From the NCBI GenBank assembly GCA_000434635.1, contig HF988145.1, forward strand, positions 13,966-33,083: a stretch of DNA of 19,118 bases, in the 5' to 3' direction. Origin of the DNA: Firmicutes bacterium CAG:110 (GTDB lineage: Bacteria > Bacillota > Clostridia > Oscillospirales > Oscillospiraceae). Under the pieces are notes generated by a model. It had not been told where the DNA came from. It made no database searches and worked only from the letters and a program-made list of their open reading frames with translations. A program made the position numbers and the translations under genes. Positions 6,839-14,424 of this stretch are shown here, piece after piece (position 1 is the first letter of the stretch; every line of letters starts with the position of its first letter).

Positions 6839-6867
6839 ATGATAACATGCCTGTCCCGCTTTGTCAA
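6839..6867 (-). promoter_or_regulatory. Sigma-A promoter of the exporter operon
   Basis: On the minus strand a perfect TTGACA (6862-6867) is followed after 17 bases by TATCAT (6839-6844), with an extended -10 TG one base upstream of the hexamer. The predicted start is near 6832, about 26 nt before the leader ORF. Confidence 0.85.
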
Positions 6868-6889
6868 CCACTTTCAGAACCGTTTCAGC

Positions 6890-6947
6890 AGTGGATAAGC
6901 CGGGTTTATTCACACCGTTATACACAGTTTCCACAATTTTATCCACA
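6890..6947. other. Cluster of DnaA-box-like 9-mers
   Basis: In 58 bp there is a perfect consensus box TTATCCACA (6939-6947, plus), two TTATNCACA boxes, TTATTCACA (6906-6914) and TTATACACA (6918-6926), and a one-mismatch box TTATCCACT on the minus strand (6890-6898). A weaker GTTTCCACA lies at 6927-6935. A/T-rich sequence follows to about 7050. No replication initiator gene is in the window and the flanking genes run in one direction, so this is a candidate DnaA-binding region, not a called origin. Confidence 0.5.
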
Positions 6948-7002
6948 GGCGATATACATAACACCCGCCAAAATCCGTTATGATCCAAAAAATGTAATGT
7001 AT

Positions 7003-7021
7003 TTGTAACCTTTAGTTACAA
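7003..7021. repeat. Perfect inverted repeat in the intergenic region
   Basis: TTGTAAC (7003-7009) and GTTACAA (7015-7021) are separated by 5 bp, the geometry of a dimeric regulator site. No gene starts next to it, so its role is open. Confidence 0.5.
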
Positions 7022-7060
7022 CTTGGTTTGCATCCACCGTATATTCGTCGATATTCATGC

Positions 7061-7088
7061 AAAAGGGGGAGACTTCCCGTCTCCCCCT
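7061..7088 (-). terminator. Intrinsic terminator of the cysS-polA-rimI-tsaD operon
   Basis: AGGGGGAGAC (7064-7073) and GTCTCCCCCT (7079-7088) form a perfect 10-bp GC-rich stem with a 5-nt loop. The minus-strand transcript then reads TTTTGC. It lies 3 bp past the tsaD stop codon. Confidence 0.88.
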
Positions 7089-7091
7089 ATC

Positions 7092-8108
7092 TCATAGTGC
7101 TTCTCCCAGAATGGACTTGGTGGCGTAGGCATTCAGGCTCATGTCGGCCACATGCCCCGCTTTGTACTCGTAATACGCCTGAGCGCCGATCATGGCGCCG
7201 TTGTCCCCGCACAGGTGAAGCGGCGGCAGGTAAACCTCCGCCCCCAGCTTCTCCGCCGCCGCGAGGATGTCCGCGCGGATGCGGGAATTTGCGGCAACGC
7301 CCCCGGCCACGGCAATTTTCCGATAGCCGGTCTGTTCCAGCGCCATTACCGCCCGGGGCACCAGCGTGTCCGACACCGCCGCGGAAAACGCGGCGCAGAG
7401 GCTGGGAATATCCAGCTCTTCCCCCACCTGTTCGGCATGGTGGATCAGGTTCAAAGCTGCGGTTTTCAGCCCGGAAAAGCTCATATTGTAGGGATTTTCC
7501 CCGGGTTTGCTGCGGGGAAGGACGTATTTTGCCTCGTCCCCCTGCCTTGCGGCCCTGTCCAGCGCCGCGCCGCCGGGATAGGGCATCCCCAGCACCCGCG
7601 CAACCTTGTCGAAGGATTCCCCCGCCGCATCGTCCAGCGTCGTGCCGAGAATGTTCATGTCCGTGTAGTCTTTGACCTCCACGATCATCGTGTGGCCGCC
7701 GGACACCACCAGACACAGAAACGGCGGCTCCAGCTCAGGATAGGCAATGTAATTGGCGGCGATATGTCCCCGGATGTGGTGAACCGGGATCAGTGGCTTC
7801 CCCAGCGCCAGCGCCGCCGCCTTGGCGAAGTTCACGCCTACCAGCACCGCACCGATCAGCCCGGGGGCGTAGGTCACGGCCACGGCGTCGATGTCGCTTC
7901 TTAATAGACCCGTCCGCGCCAGCGCCTGATCTGCCAGACCGTAGATGGCTTCAATGTGCTTCCGGGACGCGATCTCCGGCACCACACCGCCATAAATGCG
8001 GTGCAGATCGACCTGAGACGCGATGCAGTCCGTCAGGACCTCCCGACCATCCCGGACAATGGCCACGGCGGTCTCGTCACAGGAGGACTCCACAGCTAAA
8101 ATGTTCAA
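7092..8108 (-). CDS. tsaD: tRNA N6-threonylcarbamoyladenosine (t6A37) transferase TsaD
   Basis: TsaD moves the threonylcarbamoyl group from threonylcarbamoyl-AMP to adenosine 37 of ANN-reading tRNAs. The N-terminus ILAVESSCDETAVAIV and the motif HHIRGHIAANY are diagnostic. The metal-binding histidines fall at 111 and 115 when translation starts at the TTG at 8108, the same numbering as the E. coli protein. That TTG overlaps the rimI stop (TTGA) and has AAAGGAG eight bases upstream. A GTG three codons earlier (8117) would begin inside the ribosome binding site, so I reject it. The later CGDNGAMIG element carries a conserved aspartate. The protein is 338 residues, full length. Its usual partners tsaB and tsaE are absent from the window, though rimI sits directly upstream as in many Firmicutes. 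It is essential in most bacteria and acts in the cytoplasm. Confidence 0.97.
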   Translation of the reverse strand: MNILAVESSCDETAVAIVRDGREVLTDCIASQVDLHRIYGGVVPEIASRKHIEAIYGLADQALARTGLLRSDIDAVAVTYAPGLIGAVLVGVNFAKAAALALGKPLIPVHHIRGHIAANYIAYPELEPPFLCLVVSGGHTMIVEVKDYTDMNILGTTLDDAAGESFDKVARVLGMPYPGGAALDRAARQGDEAKYVLPRSKPGENPYNMSFSGLKTAALNLIHHAEQVGEELDIPSLCAAFSAAVSDTLVPRAVMALEQTGYRKIAVAGGVAANSRIRADILAAAEKLGAEVYLPPLHLCGDNGAMIGAQAYYEYKAGHVADMSLNAYATKSILGEAL

Positions 8109-8545
8109 ATTTCCCACTCCTTTCTCAGGATGAGAGCGTCTTCTTTTGGATTTTGGTAGTAATTCCGGCGGGTTCCCACATGGGCAAAGCCCAGCGATTC
8201 ATAAAGGGCGCGGGCAGGGTCATTGGATGCGCGAACCTCCAAGGTCAGGCAGCGGCTTCCCCGTTTCTTCAGTTCCCCGATCAGCGCCAGAATCAGCCCC
8301 CGGGCAACGCCCTTCCGCCGGAAGTCCGGATGGACGGCGATGTTCATCATGTCCGTCTCGTCCAGCACCGTCTGGGAGCCGACGTAGCCTGCCACCGTCT
8401 CGCCGTCCAGCGCCACAAGCCAGCAGGAAAGGGGATTTTCCAGCTCGGAAGCGACACTTTTTTCGCTCCACGGGTCGGAAAAGCAAACTTTTTCCAGTGC
8501 CGCGACCTGAGGGACATGCTCCGCCGTCATGTGCGCAATTCTCAT
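8105..8545 (-). CDS. rimI: Ribosomal protein S18 alanine N-acetyltransferase RimI
   Basis: This 146-residue GNAT enzyme acetylates the N-terminal alanine of ribosomal protein S18. It shows the RimI pattern: acetyl-CoA loop FRRKGVARGL, then EVRASNDPARALYESLGF and the C-terminal NYYQNPKEDALIL block. The ATG at 8545 overlaps the polA stop codon by 4 bp (ATGA), with GAGG seven bases upstream. The frame is open further upstream, inside polA, but that stretch is not RimI-like. The gene ends in a TTGA overlap with tsaD, so translation of the two is probably coupled. Pairing with tsaD is common in Firmicutes and supports the name over a generic GNAT. Confidence 0.94.
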   Translation of the reverse strand: MRIAHMTAEHVPQVAALEKVCFSDPWSEKSVASELENPLSCWLVALDGETVAGYVGSQTVLDETDMMNIAVHPDFRRKGVARGLILALIGELKKRGSRCLTLEVRASNDPARALYESLGFAHVGTRRNYYQNPKEDALILRKEWEI

Positions 8546-11070
8546 TTTGCCTCGTACCAGCTCTTTCCGAATTTTGCCTCTGCCGTCAGCGGCACACTGA
8601 GAGACGCCACGTTTTCCATCTCCCGGCTGACCAGCGCCGCGACCTCTTGGGCAATGCCCTCCGGGCATTCCACGATCAGCTCGTCGTGAACTTGCAAAAG
8701 CAGCTGTGCGTCGGGGTATTTTTCATTCAGGGCGTTTTCTACCCGAATCATGGCCAGCTTGATCAAATCCGCCGCCGTTCCCTGAATGGGCGTGTTCAGC
8801 GCAATGCGCTCCGCCCCGCTGCGGACGTTGAAATTGCTGCTTTTCAGTTCCGGGATATACCGGCGGCGGCCGTACAGCGTCTCGGTGTAGCCGATTTCCC
8901 GGGCATCCGCCACCACCTTGTGCATATATTCCTTCACACCCCGGTAGTTGTTCAGATAATTGTCGATATACGCCCGGGCTTCATAGCGGGAAACCCCGAT
9001 ATCCTCCGCCAGAGAGAACTCGGAAATGCCATAGACAATGCCGAAATTGACAGCCTTGGCATGGCGGCGCTGCAAGGGCGTGACCTCCTCCACCGGCACG
9101 CCGAACACCTGCGCGGCCGTAGCCGTGTGGATGTCCACGTGATCGCAGAAAGCTTTGCGCATGGCATCGTCACCGGCAATATGCGCCAGCACCCGCAGCT
9201 CGATCTGGCTGTAGTCCGCGTCCACCAGCACGCAGCCGGGCTTGGGAATGAACATTTTCCGTATCTCCGCGCCCAGATCCGTGCGGACTGGGATATTCTG
9301 GAGATTTGGTTCCGTAGAGGACAGCCGCCCCGTCGCCGTTACCAGATTCTGGAAGGTGGTGTGAATCCGCCCATCCTCCCGGATCTCCTTCATCAGGCCG
9401 TCGGCGTAGGTGGATTTCAGCTTGGTGAGCATCCGGTAATCCATGATGGCCGGGACGATGGGGTGTTTGTTTTTCAGCTTTTCCAGAACCTCCGCATTGG
9501 TGGAATAGCCGGTTTTCGTCTTTTTCACCGGGGGAAGTCCCAGTTTTTCAAACAGCAGTTCTCCCAGCTGACGGGTGGAATTGATGTTGAATTCCCCGCC
9601 GGAATAGGAGAAGATCAGCGTCTCGCAGTCGGAAATCCGCCGGGAAAGCATATCGCCGAACTGCCGTAACTGCTCCCGGTCGATGCAGATGCCCCGGTTT
9701 TCCATGCGGTAAAGCACCCGGCACAGGGGAAACTCAACCTCCCGGTAAAGCCTTTCCATGCCGTTCTTTTCCAGCTCCCCGGAAAGCACCGGGCGCAGGT
9801 GCCACAGAGCCTCGGCACAGGCCGCCGCGTCGGCGTCCTCCACGCTCAGCCCCAGATAGTTGGTCGCGAGCTTAGAGACGGTGTAGTCCGAGGACGAGGG
9901 GTTCAGGTCATAGGCCGCCAGCGCCGTGTCAAAGACGCATTCCCCCGCCTGTATCCCCAGCTCGTCCAGCCGGTGCATGGCGGTTTTGCTGTCGTGGAAA
10001 ATCAGATTTTTCCCGGCAAGGGACAGCTGCCCCATCTGGGCTTCCATGGGCGTCAGGGCGCAGACGCCCTCCGCCCACGCAAGGCCCACACTGCCATCCT
10101 CCGCAAGATACACGGCGCAGGTATCCACATCGGCGGGCATTTCCTCCCGCCGGGGGATGGACTGTACCTTCTGCTCCGGTTTGGGAGCGTCCGCCGCCGC
10201 GCCCCGCAGGCCGTATTTGTCGATCAGCCGCACAAATTCCAGTTTCTGGAACAACTGATACAGCTCCAGCCGGTTATAGGGCTGAACAATGGCATCCTTC
10301 GGTGCAAAATCGATGGGCGCTTCCGGGCGGATGGTGGCAAGGTCGAAGGAAAGATAGGCGTTCTCCTTCCCCGCTTCCAGCTTTTCCCGGAGCTTGGGGC
10401 GGATGGAGGGGTCGTCCAGATGGGCGTACACCCCGTCCAGACTGCCAAACTTCGCCAACAGCTCCTTGGCGGTCTTGGGGCCGACGCCCGCCACCCCCGG
10501 AATATTGTCGGAGGAATCCCCCATGAGGGCTTTCAGGTCGATGAGCTTTTTCGGCTCGAAACCGTATTCCTCCCGGAATTTTTCTTCGTCAAACAGCGTC
10601 GTCGTGGTCTGCCCCGGCTTGGAGATCACCAGCTTGACGTGGACATTTCCGTCGATCAGCTGTAAGGAATCCCGGTCGCCGGTGACGATGACGCACTCCC
10701 AGTCCTGCTGAGAGCAGATCTTGCCCACGGTGCCGATGACGTCATCGGCCTCCCAGCCCTGACACTCATAGATGGGAATATTCATCGCCCGCAGGACGTC
10801 CTTCATAATGGGCATCTGCTGCACCAGCTCCTCGGGCATGGCATGACGGGTGGCCTTGTAGCCGTCGTATTTTAAGTGCCGGAAGGTGGGGCCGTGGAGG
10901 TCAAAGGCCACGCACACCGCCTCGGGCTGCTCCTCCTTCTCCATCCGTTCCAGAATGTTGAGGAATCCGTAAATGGCGTGGGTGTACAGTCCGTCCCGGG
11001 TGGTCAGGGGCTTGACGCCGAAATAGGCGCGGTTAATGACACTGTTGCCGTCCAGAATCAGCAGCTTCAT
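8542..11070 (-). CDS. polA: DNA polymerase I
   Basis: The 842-residue polymerase serves in Okazaki-fragment processing and excision repair. The 5'-3' exonuclease domain (about 1-290) has LDGNS with D7, WEADDVIG (106-113), TGDRDSLQL (130-138) and GDSSDNIPGVAGVGPKT (184-200). The middle domain (about 310-430) lacks a visible Exo I D-x-E pair, so proofreading is probably absent, as in many Gram-positive Pol I enzymes. The polymerase domain (about 440-842) has motif A DYSQIELR (D619), motif B with RRHAKAVNFG, and motif C QVHDE (D797). I chose the ATG at 11070, which overlaps the cysS stop (ATGA) and has GGAG upstream, over an in-frame GTG at 11082. Position between cysS and rimI means it should be transcribed from the T-box-controlled promoter. 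Confidence 0.97.
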   Translation of the reverse strand: MKLLILDGNSVINRAYFGVKPLTTRDGLYTHAIYGFLNILERMEKEEQPEAVCVAFDLHGPTFRHLKYDGYKATRHAMPEELVQQMPIMKDVLRAMNIPIYECQGWEADDVIGTVGKICSQQDWECVIVTGDRDSLQLIDGNVHVKLVISKPGQTTTTLFDEEKFREEYGFEPKKLIDLKALMGDSSDNIPGVAGVGPKTAKELLAKFGSLDGVYAHLDDPSIRPKLREKLEAGKENAYLSFDLATIRPEAPIDFAPKDAIVQPYNRLELYQLFQKLEFVRLIDKYGLRGAAADAPKPEQKVQSIPRREEMPADVDTCAVYLAEDGSVGLAWAEGVCALTPMEAQMGQLSLAGKNLIFHDSKTAMHRLDELGIQAGECVFDTALAAYDLNPSSSDYTVSKLATNYLGLSVEDADAAACAEALWHLRPVLSGELEKNGMERLYREVEFPLCRVLYRMENRGICIDREQLRQFGDMLSRRISDCETLIFSYSGGEFNINSTRQLGELLFEKLGLPPVKKTKTGYSTNAEVLEKLKNKHPIVPAIMDYRMLTKLKSTYADGLMKEIREDGRIHTTFQNLVTATGRLSSTEPNLQNIPVRTDLGAEIRKMFIPKPGCVLVDADYSQIELRVLAHIAGDDAMRKAFCDHVDIHTATAAQVFGVPVEEVTPLQRRHAKAVNFGIVYGISEFSLAEDIGVSRYEARAYIDNYLNNYRGVKEYMHKVVADAREIGYTETLYGRRRYIPELKSSNFNVRSGAERIALNTPIQGTAADLIKLAMIRVENALNEKYPDAQLLLQVHDELIVECPEGIAQEVAALVSREMENVASLSVPLTAEAKFGKSWYEAK

Positions 11071-12482
11071 ACTTTTCTCCACTTCGCGCCCTGAGGCGTG
11101 TCGATGATCTCAATGCCCCGGGCTTTCAGCTCGTCCCGGATGCGGTCCGCCTCAGCGAAGTTCTTCGCTTTCTTCGCTTCGGTTCTGGCGGCGACCAGCG
11201 CGTCGATCTCCGGGTCGGCGGATGCCTGCTCCTCCTGCGTCTGCTTCTCCCGCAGCGTCTTGGCGGCGGACAGCAGATTCAGGGACAGCACCTGATCGAA
11301 GTCGGCAATGGCCGCCAGCTTGGTGGCGTCATTGCATTTGGCCTTCAGCACATCGTACAGGGCGGTGACGGCTACGGAGGTGTTCAGGTCGCCGTTCAGC
11401 GCGCCCACAAAGCGTTCCTTCAGCTTGTTGAACACGTCGGCATCCACCTCGCCGTCATCCTTGAGGGCGGCGATCTTGGCGATCAGCTTGTCATAGGCCG
11501 CGACGGCGTTATCCAGATTTTCCCAGCTGAATACCAGATTCCGGCGGTAATGGCTTTGCAGGCAGAACAGCCGGTAGGCCATGGGGTCGTAGCCCTTCTG
11601 CTCCAGCAGGCTCACGGTGAGAAATTCCCCTTTTGATTTGCTCATTTTACCGTTGCTCGTATTCAGATGGTGGACATGGAACCAGTAATTGCACCACTTG
11701 TGACCCAGATAGCTTTCAGACTGGGCGATCTCATTGGTGTGGTGAGGGAAGGCGTTGTCGATACCGCCGGCATGGATGTCCAGATACTCCCCCAGATGCT
11801 TGATGGAGATGCAGGAGCATTCGATATGCCAGCCGGGATAGCCCACGCCCCACGGAGAGTCCCATTTCAGCGCCTGATCCTCGAACTTGCTCTTGGTGAA
11901 CCAGAGAACGAAGTCGTTCTTGTTTTTCTTATTGGTGTCCTCTTCCACGCCCTCCCGGACGCCTACCGCGAGATCTTCCTCGTCATGGTCGTTGAAGACG
12001 TAATACTGCTTCAAAGTGGAGGTGTCAAAGTACACATTGCCCCCGGCGAGATAGGCACAGCCTTTGTCCAGCAAGGTCTGCACCATGTGGATATACTCGC
12101 TGATGCAGTTGGTCGCAGGCTCCACCACGTCGGGACGCTTGATGTTCAGCTTGTCGCAGTCGGCAAAAAAGGCGTCGGTATAGTATTTCGCGATCTCCAT
12201 GACGGTCTTGTGCTCCCGCCGGGCGCCCTTGAGCATCTTGTCCTCGCCGGTGTCGGCGTCGGAGGCCAGATGGCCGACGTCAGTGATGTTCATGACCCGC
12301 TTGACGTTATAGCCCAGATACCGTAGGGACTTTTCCAGCACATCTTCCATAATGTAGGTGCGCAGGTTGCCGATGTGGGCGTAATGGTACACCGTGGGGC
12401 CGCAGGTGTACATTTTCACCAGATCAGGGTCGTTGGGAACGAACAGCTCCTTTTTATGGGTCAGGGAATTGTACAGATACAT
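11067..12482 (-). CDS. cysS: Cysteinyl-tRNA synthetase
   Basis: CysS charges tRNA(Cys) with cysteine. In this 471-residue class I synthetase the HIGN signature (36-39) and KMSKS (279-283) are present. The zinc ligands that recognise the cysteine thiol can be placed at C27 (CGPTVY), C222 (WHIEC), H247 and E251 (HHTNEI). Length is normal for the family. Two ATGs lie close together; I chose the one at 12482, since the earlier one (12497) sits in the GGAGG ribosome binding site that serves the second. It is the first gene of a four-gene operon and follows a T-box leader with a Cys (UGC) specifier, so its transcription should rise when uncharged tRNA(Cys) accumulates. Confidence 0.98.
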   Translation of the reverse strand: MYLYNSLTHKKELFVPNDPDLVKMYTCGPTVYHYAHIGNLRTYIMEDVLEKSLRYLGYNVKRVMNITDVGHLASDADTGEDKMLKGARREHKTVMEIAKYYTDAFFADCDKLNIKRPDVVEPATNCISEYIHMVQTLLDKGCAYLAGGNVYFDTSTLKQYYVFNDHDEEDLAVGVREGVEEDTNKKNKNDFVLWFTKSKFEDQALKWDSPWGVGYPGWHIECSCISIKHLGEYLDIHAGGIDNAFPHHTNEIAQSESYLGHKWCNYWFHVHHLNTSNGKMSKSKGEFLTVSLLEQKGYDPMAYRLFCLQSHYRRNLVFSWENLDNAVAAYDKLIAKIAALKDDGEVDADVFNKLKERFVGALNGDLNTSVAVTALYDVLKAKCNDATKLAAIADFDQVLSLNLLSAAKTLREKQTQEEQASADPEIDALVAARTEAKKAKNFAEADRIRDELKARGIEIIDTPQGAKWRKV

Positions 12483-12540
12483 GTTTCTTTCCTCCATTTA
12501 TTATAATGTAGCGCGTACTGATTTGTTTTATACCGTTGCA

Positions 12541-12578
12541 AAAAAGAAAACGCCCCTTGTAACTGCATACAAGAGGCG
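12541..12578 (-). terminator. T-box-controlled terminator upstream of cysS
   Basis: On the minus strand CGCCTCTTGTA pairs with TACAAGGGGCG (11 pairs, one U-G) around a 6-nt loop (12562-12567), followed by TTTTCTTTTT. This is the terminator that competes with the T-box antiterminator at 12588-12600. Confidence 0.92.
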
Positions 12579-12742
12579 GGCAAAGCTCGCGGTTCCACTC
12601 TCATTTATCACTTTTTTGCTGACGCTTTCGCTCCCGGACGCACTTTCCCGCGCACGACACCGCCCGGGCTTTCAGCCGCCGACCCGGACTCTCTTTGGGT
12701 GCGAAGCACGGTACTCTTTCCGTTCATCGCGATATTGAATTC
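12541..12742 (-). ncRNA. T-box riboswitch sensing tRNA(Cys)
   Basis: The minus-strand leader of cysS carries the T-box core GAGTGGAACCGCG (12588-12600). Its UGGA bulge can pair with UCCA, the acceptor end of tRNA(Cys), which has discriminator U73. In Stem I a basal helix CGGA/UCCG closes a specifier loop with AGUA on the 5' side and GAAAGUGCG on the 3' side. That loop presents the cysteine codon UGC (12640-12642). Next come CCGUGC/GCGCGG and CACC/GGUG helices, and an AGAGAG motif lies in the apical part. Binding of uncharged tRNA(Cys) stabilises the antiterminator and lets transcription enter cysS and the genes after it. Boundaries are from the predicted start and the end of the U-run. Confidence 0.93.
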
Positions 12743-12748
12743 CCGTGT

Positions 12749-12778
12749 ATTTTACCATTGAACAGGCACGATTGTCAA
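12749..12778 (-). promoter_or_regulatory. Sigma-A promoter of the cysS operon
   Basis: On the minus strand TTGACA (12773-12778) and TAAAAT (12749-12754) are 18 bases apart, with TG one base upstream of the -10. Transcription would start near 12742, at the base of the T-box leader. Confidence 0.85.
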
Positions 12779-12872
12779 GCCTTGGCAGGAAATTTGACGG
12801 ATCAGTTTTCCCCGCCAAACCGCTCAAAACCGTGGAAACCACTGGAAATTACATTAAGAAATTCTTATCCTA

Positions 12873-12901
12873 TTGACACTTCCCCCCTTTCTCGCTATAA
12901 T
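12873..12901 (+). promoter_or_regulatory. Consensus sigma-A promoter of the SH3b lipoprotein
   Basis: TTGACA (12873-12878) and TATAAT (12896-12901) are both perfect consensus hexamers, 17 bases apart. The gap between this promoter and the divergent cysS promoter (12779-12872) shows only a small GTGG/CCAC repeat and no gene. Confidence 0.93.
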
Positions 12902-12936
12902 ATGTTAGAGAAATGAGACGAAAGTGAGGTTACGCC

Positions 12937-14292
12937 ATGAATTTCTCCAACGCTTGCAGGCTTAAAAAAGGTTTGAGCCTGATTCTGATCGTACTTATGG
13001 TAGTCGGTATGTTCTCCGGCTGTAAGAAGAACAACTCCGAGACCGAGCCGAACACGACTCCCTCCCTCAATCTGAATATGTCGGACACCTCCGCTCCCAC
13101 CCAGGAGACGGTCCCCCCCACCACGACGGAACCCATCGTGTATAACGAGAATATGGGTACCGTCACCAACCAGATCAGTGTCCGCGTCATCCCCAGCAAG
13201 GACGCCAACGTCACCGGCACACTGGACGCCGGCACCGTGGTGGAGATCCTGCGTCAGGAAACCATCGCCGACATCACATGGGGCATGATCAGCACCCCCG
13301 TCAGCGGCTGGATCTGCATGGACTATGTGAAGATGTATTCTTCTCAGAACGGCTCCGCCAGCAGTGAGACCGATCCCAATGCTTCTCAGCCCACCGCCCC
13401 CGCACCGTCCGACAATACGGGCAATACCACCAACAATAGCGGTACTCACAACACCAAGGGCGTCATCAGTGCCCGCAGTCTGAACGTCCGTGACGAGGCC
13501 AGCGCCTCCGGCAAGATCGTCGGCTCCTACTTCAAGGGCGACGTTGTAACTATCCTCGAGACTAAAGACGGCTGGGGCCGCACCGACAAGGGCTGGATCA
13601 AGATGGAGTACGTCAACACCACCGGCACTACCACCGGCGGCAACACTACGACGACCACCACCGGCAACAATAACAACACTGCCGGCAACGGCAGCACCAC
13701 CACCGTGGCCAAGGGCATCGTCAACACCCAGGAGCTGAACATCCGCAGCTCTGCCGGTACTGACGGCGACCGGGTCGGCAGCCTGAAATACGGCGATCGG
13801 GTGGAGATTCTGGAAAAGAGCGGCGATTGGGGTCGTATCTCCAAGGGCTGGATCTCCCTGAAGTACGTCTATCAGGACGGCACCACCGGCGCCAAGTCCG
13901 CCAAGGGCATCGTGACCACCGACGGTCTGCGCATCCGCAGCGGCCCCGGCACCACCTATGAATCCGTCGGCTCCTACAACAGCGGCGACCGGGTCAAGGT
14001 TCTGGAGCAGTTCACCTACGGCGACACCACCTGGGGCTGCACTGACAAGGGCTGGATCTCCATGGGCTATGTCTATCAGGACGGCACCGACGTGGGCAAG
14101 ACCGTGGAAGGCATCGTCACCACCGACGAGCTGAACATCCGCAGCGGCCCCGGCACGGGCTACGATTCCGTCGGCAAGCTGTATACGGACGAGGTCATCA
14201 AGATCTTCTATCAGGTCACCGTGGGCGAAACCACCTGGGGCTGCACCAAGGACGGCTGGGTCTCTTTGAAGTACGTCAGTCTGGAAGGCTAA
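12937..14292 (+). CDS. Lipoprotein with five bacterial SH3 (SH3b) repeats
   Basis: The 451-residue secreted protein starts with a lipoprotein signal peptide (hydrophobic 13-28, lipobox FSGC, acylated cysteine C29). Phenylalanine at -3 is not typical. Five SH3b-type repeats follow at about 75-131, 174-226, 259-312, 323-381 and 391-448. Each holds an L-N-V/I-R element near its start and a GW-I/V-x-x-x-YV element near its end. Linkers are rich in Thr, Asn, Gly and Ser, especially 227-256. SH3b domains usually bind peptidoglycan peptides or other wall components. No catalytic domain (NlpC/P60, amidase, glucosaminidase) is attached, so this is probably a wall-binding or sensory surface protein. 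GAGG seven bases before the ATG supports the start. It is monocistronic, between a consensus promoter and a strong terminator. Confidence 0.9.
   Translation: MNFSNACRLKKGLSLILIVLMVVGMFSGCKKNNSETEPNTTPSLNLNMSDTSAPTQETVPPTTTEPIVYNENMGTVTNQISVRVIPSKDANVTGTLDAGTVVEILRQETIADITWGMISTPVSGWICMDYVKMYSSQNGSASSETDPNASQPTAPAPSDNTGNTTNNSGTHNTKGVISARSLNVRDEASASGKIVGSYFKGDVVTILETKDGWGRTDKGWIKMEYVNTTGTTTGGNTTTTTTGNNNNTAGNGSTTTVAKGIVNTQELNIRSSAGTDGDRVGSLKYGDRVEILEKSGDWGRISKGWISLKYVYQDGTTGAKSAKGIVTTDGLRIRSGPGTTYESVGSYNSGDRVKVLEQFTYGDTTWGCTDKGWISMGYVYQDGTDVGKTVEGIVTTDELNIRSGPGTGYDSVGKLYTDEVIKIFYQVTVGETTWGCTKDGWVSLKYVSLEG
13903..14175 (+). repeat. Direct repeat encoding SH3b domains 4 and 5
   Basis: The 69-nt stretches at 13903-13971 and 14107-14175, 204 nt apart, are highly similar at the DNA level. 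They share CATCCGCAGCGGCCCCGGCA exactly and encode almost the same GIVTTD...IRSGPGT block. This points to a relatively recent tandem domain duplication. Confidence 0.75.
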
Positions 14293-14302
14293 AAAATGAT
14301 AT

Positions 14303-14340
14303 AATACCGGGACTTTCTGTTGAAAGTCCCGGTATTTTTT
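14303..14340 (+). terminator. Intrinsic terminator of the SH3b lipoprotein gene
   Basis: AATACCGGGACTTTC (14303-14317) and GAAAGTCCCGGTATT (14322-14336) form a perfect 15-bp stem with a TGTT loop, running into TTTTTT. It starts 11 bp past the stop codon. Confidence 0.95.
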
Positions 14341-14424
14341 CCGCAGAATATCCCACATGACCGGTATTTGCTTGGTGCATGCGTTCAACTTGCTCAATTT
14401 TTCCGGATTGTAACTATTTTTTTA

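Noticed and set aside
6667..6867. 66-codon minus-strand frame starting at 6867
   Set aside because: It starts in the -35 box of the exporter promoter, so it cannot be read from that transcript. The protein shows no recognisable motif.
6868..7091. Chromosomal oriC call on the basis of the DnaA boxes
   Set aside because: No dnaA, dnaN, rpmH or gidA nearby and no change of gene direction at the site. It is kept only as a candidate DnaA-binding cluster.
8109..8117. GTG start for tsaD at 8117
   Set aside because: The AAAGGAG site directly abuts this GTG, leaving no spacing. The TTG at 8108 has ideal spacing, overlaps the rimI stop and restores standard TsaD numbering.
11071..11082. GTG start for polA at 11082
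   Set aside because: It lies at the ribosome binding site. The ATG at 11070 matches the usual N-terminus and overlaps the cysS stop.
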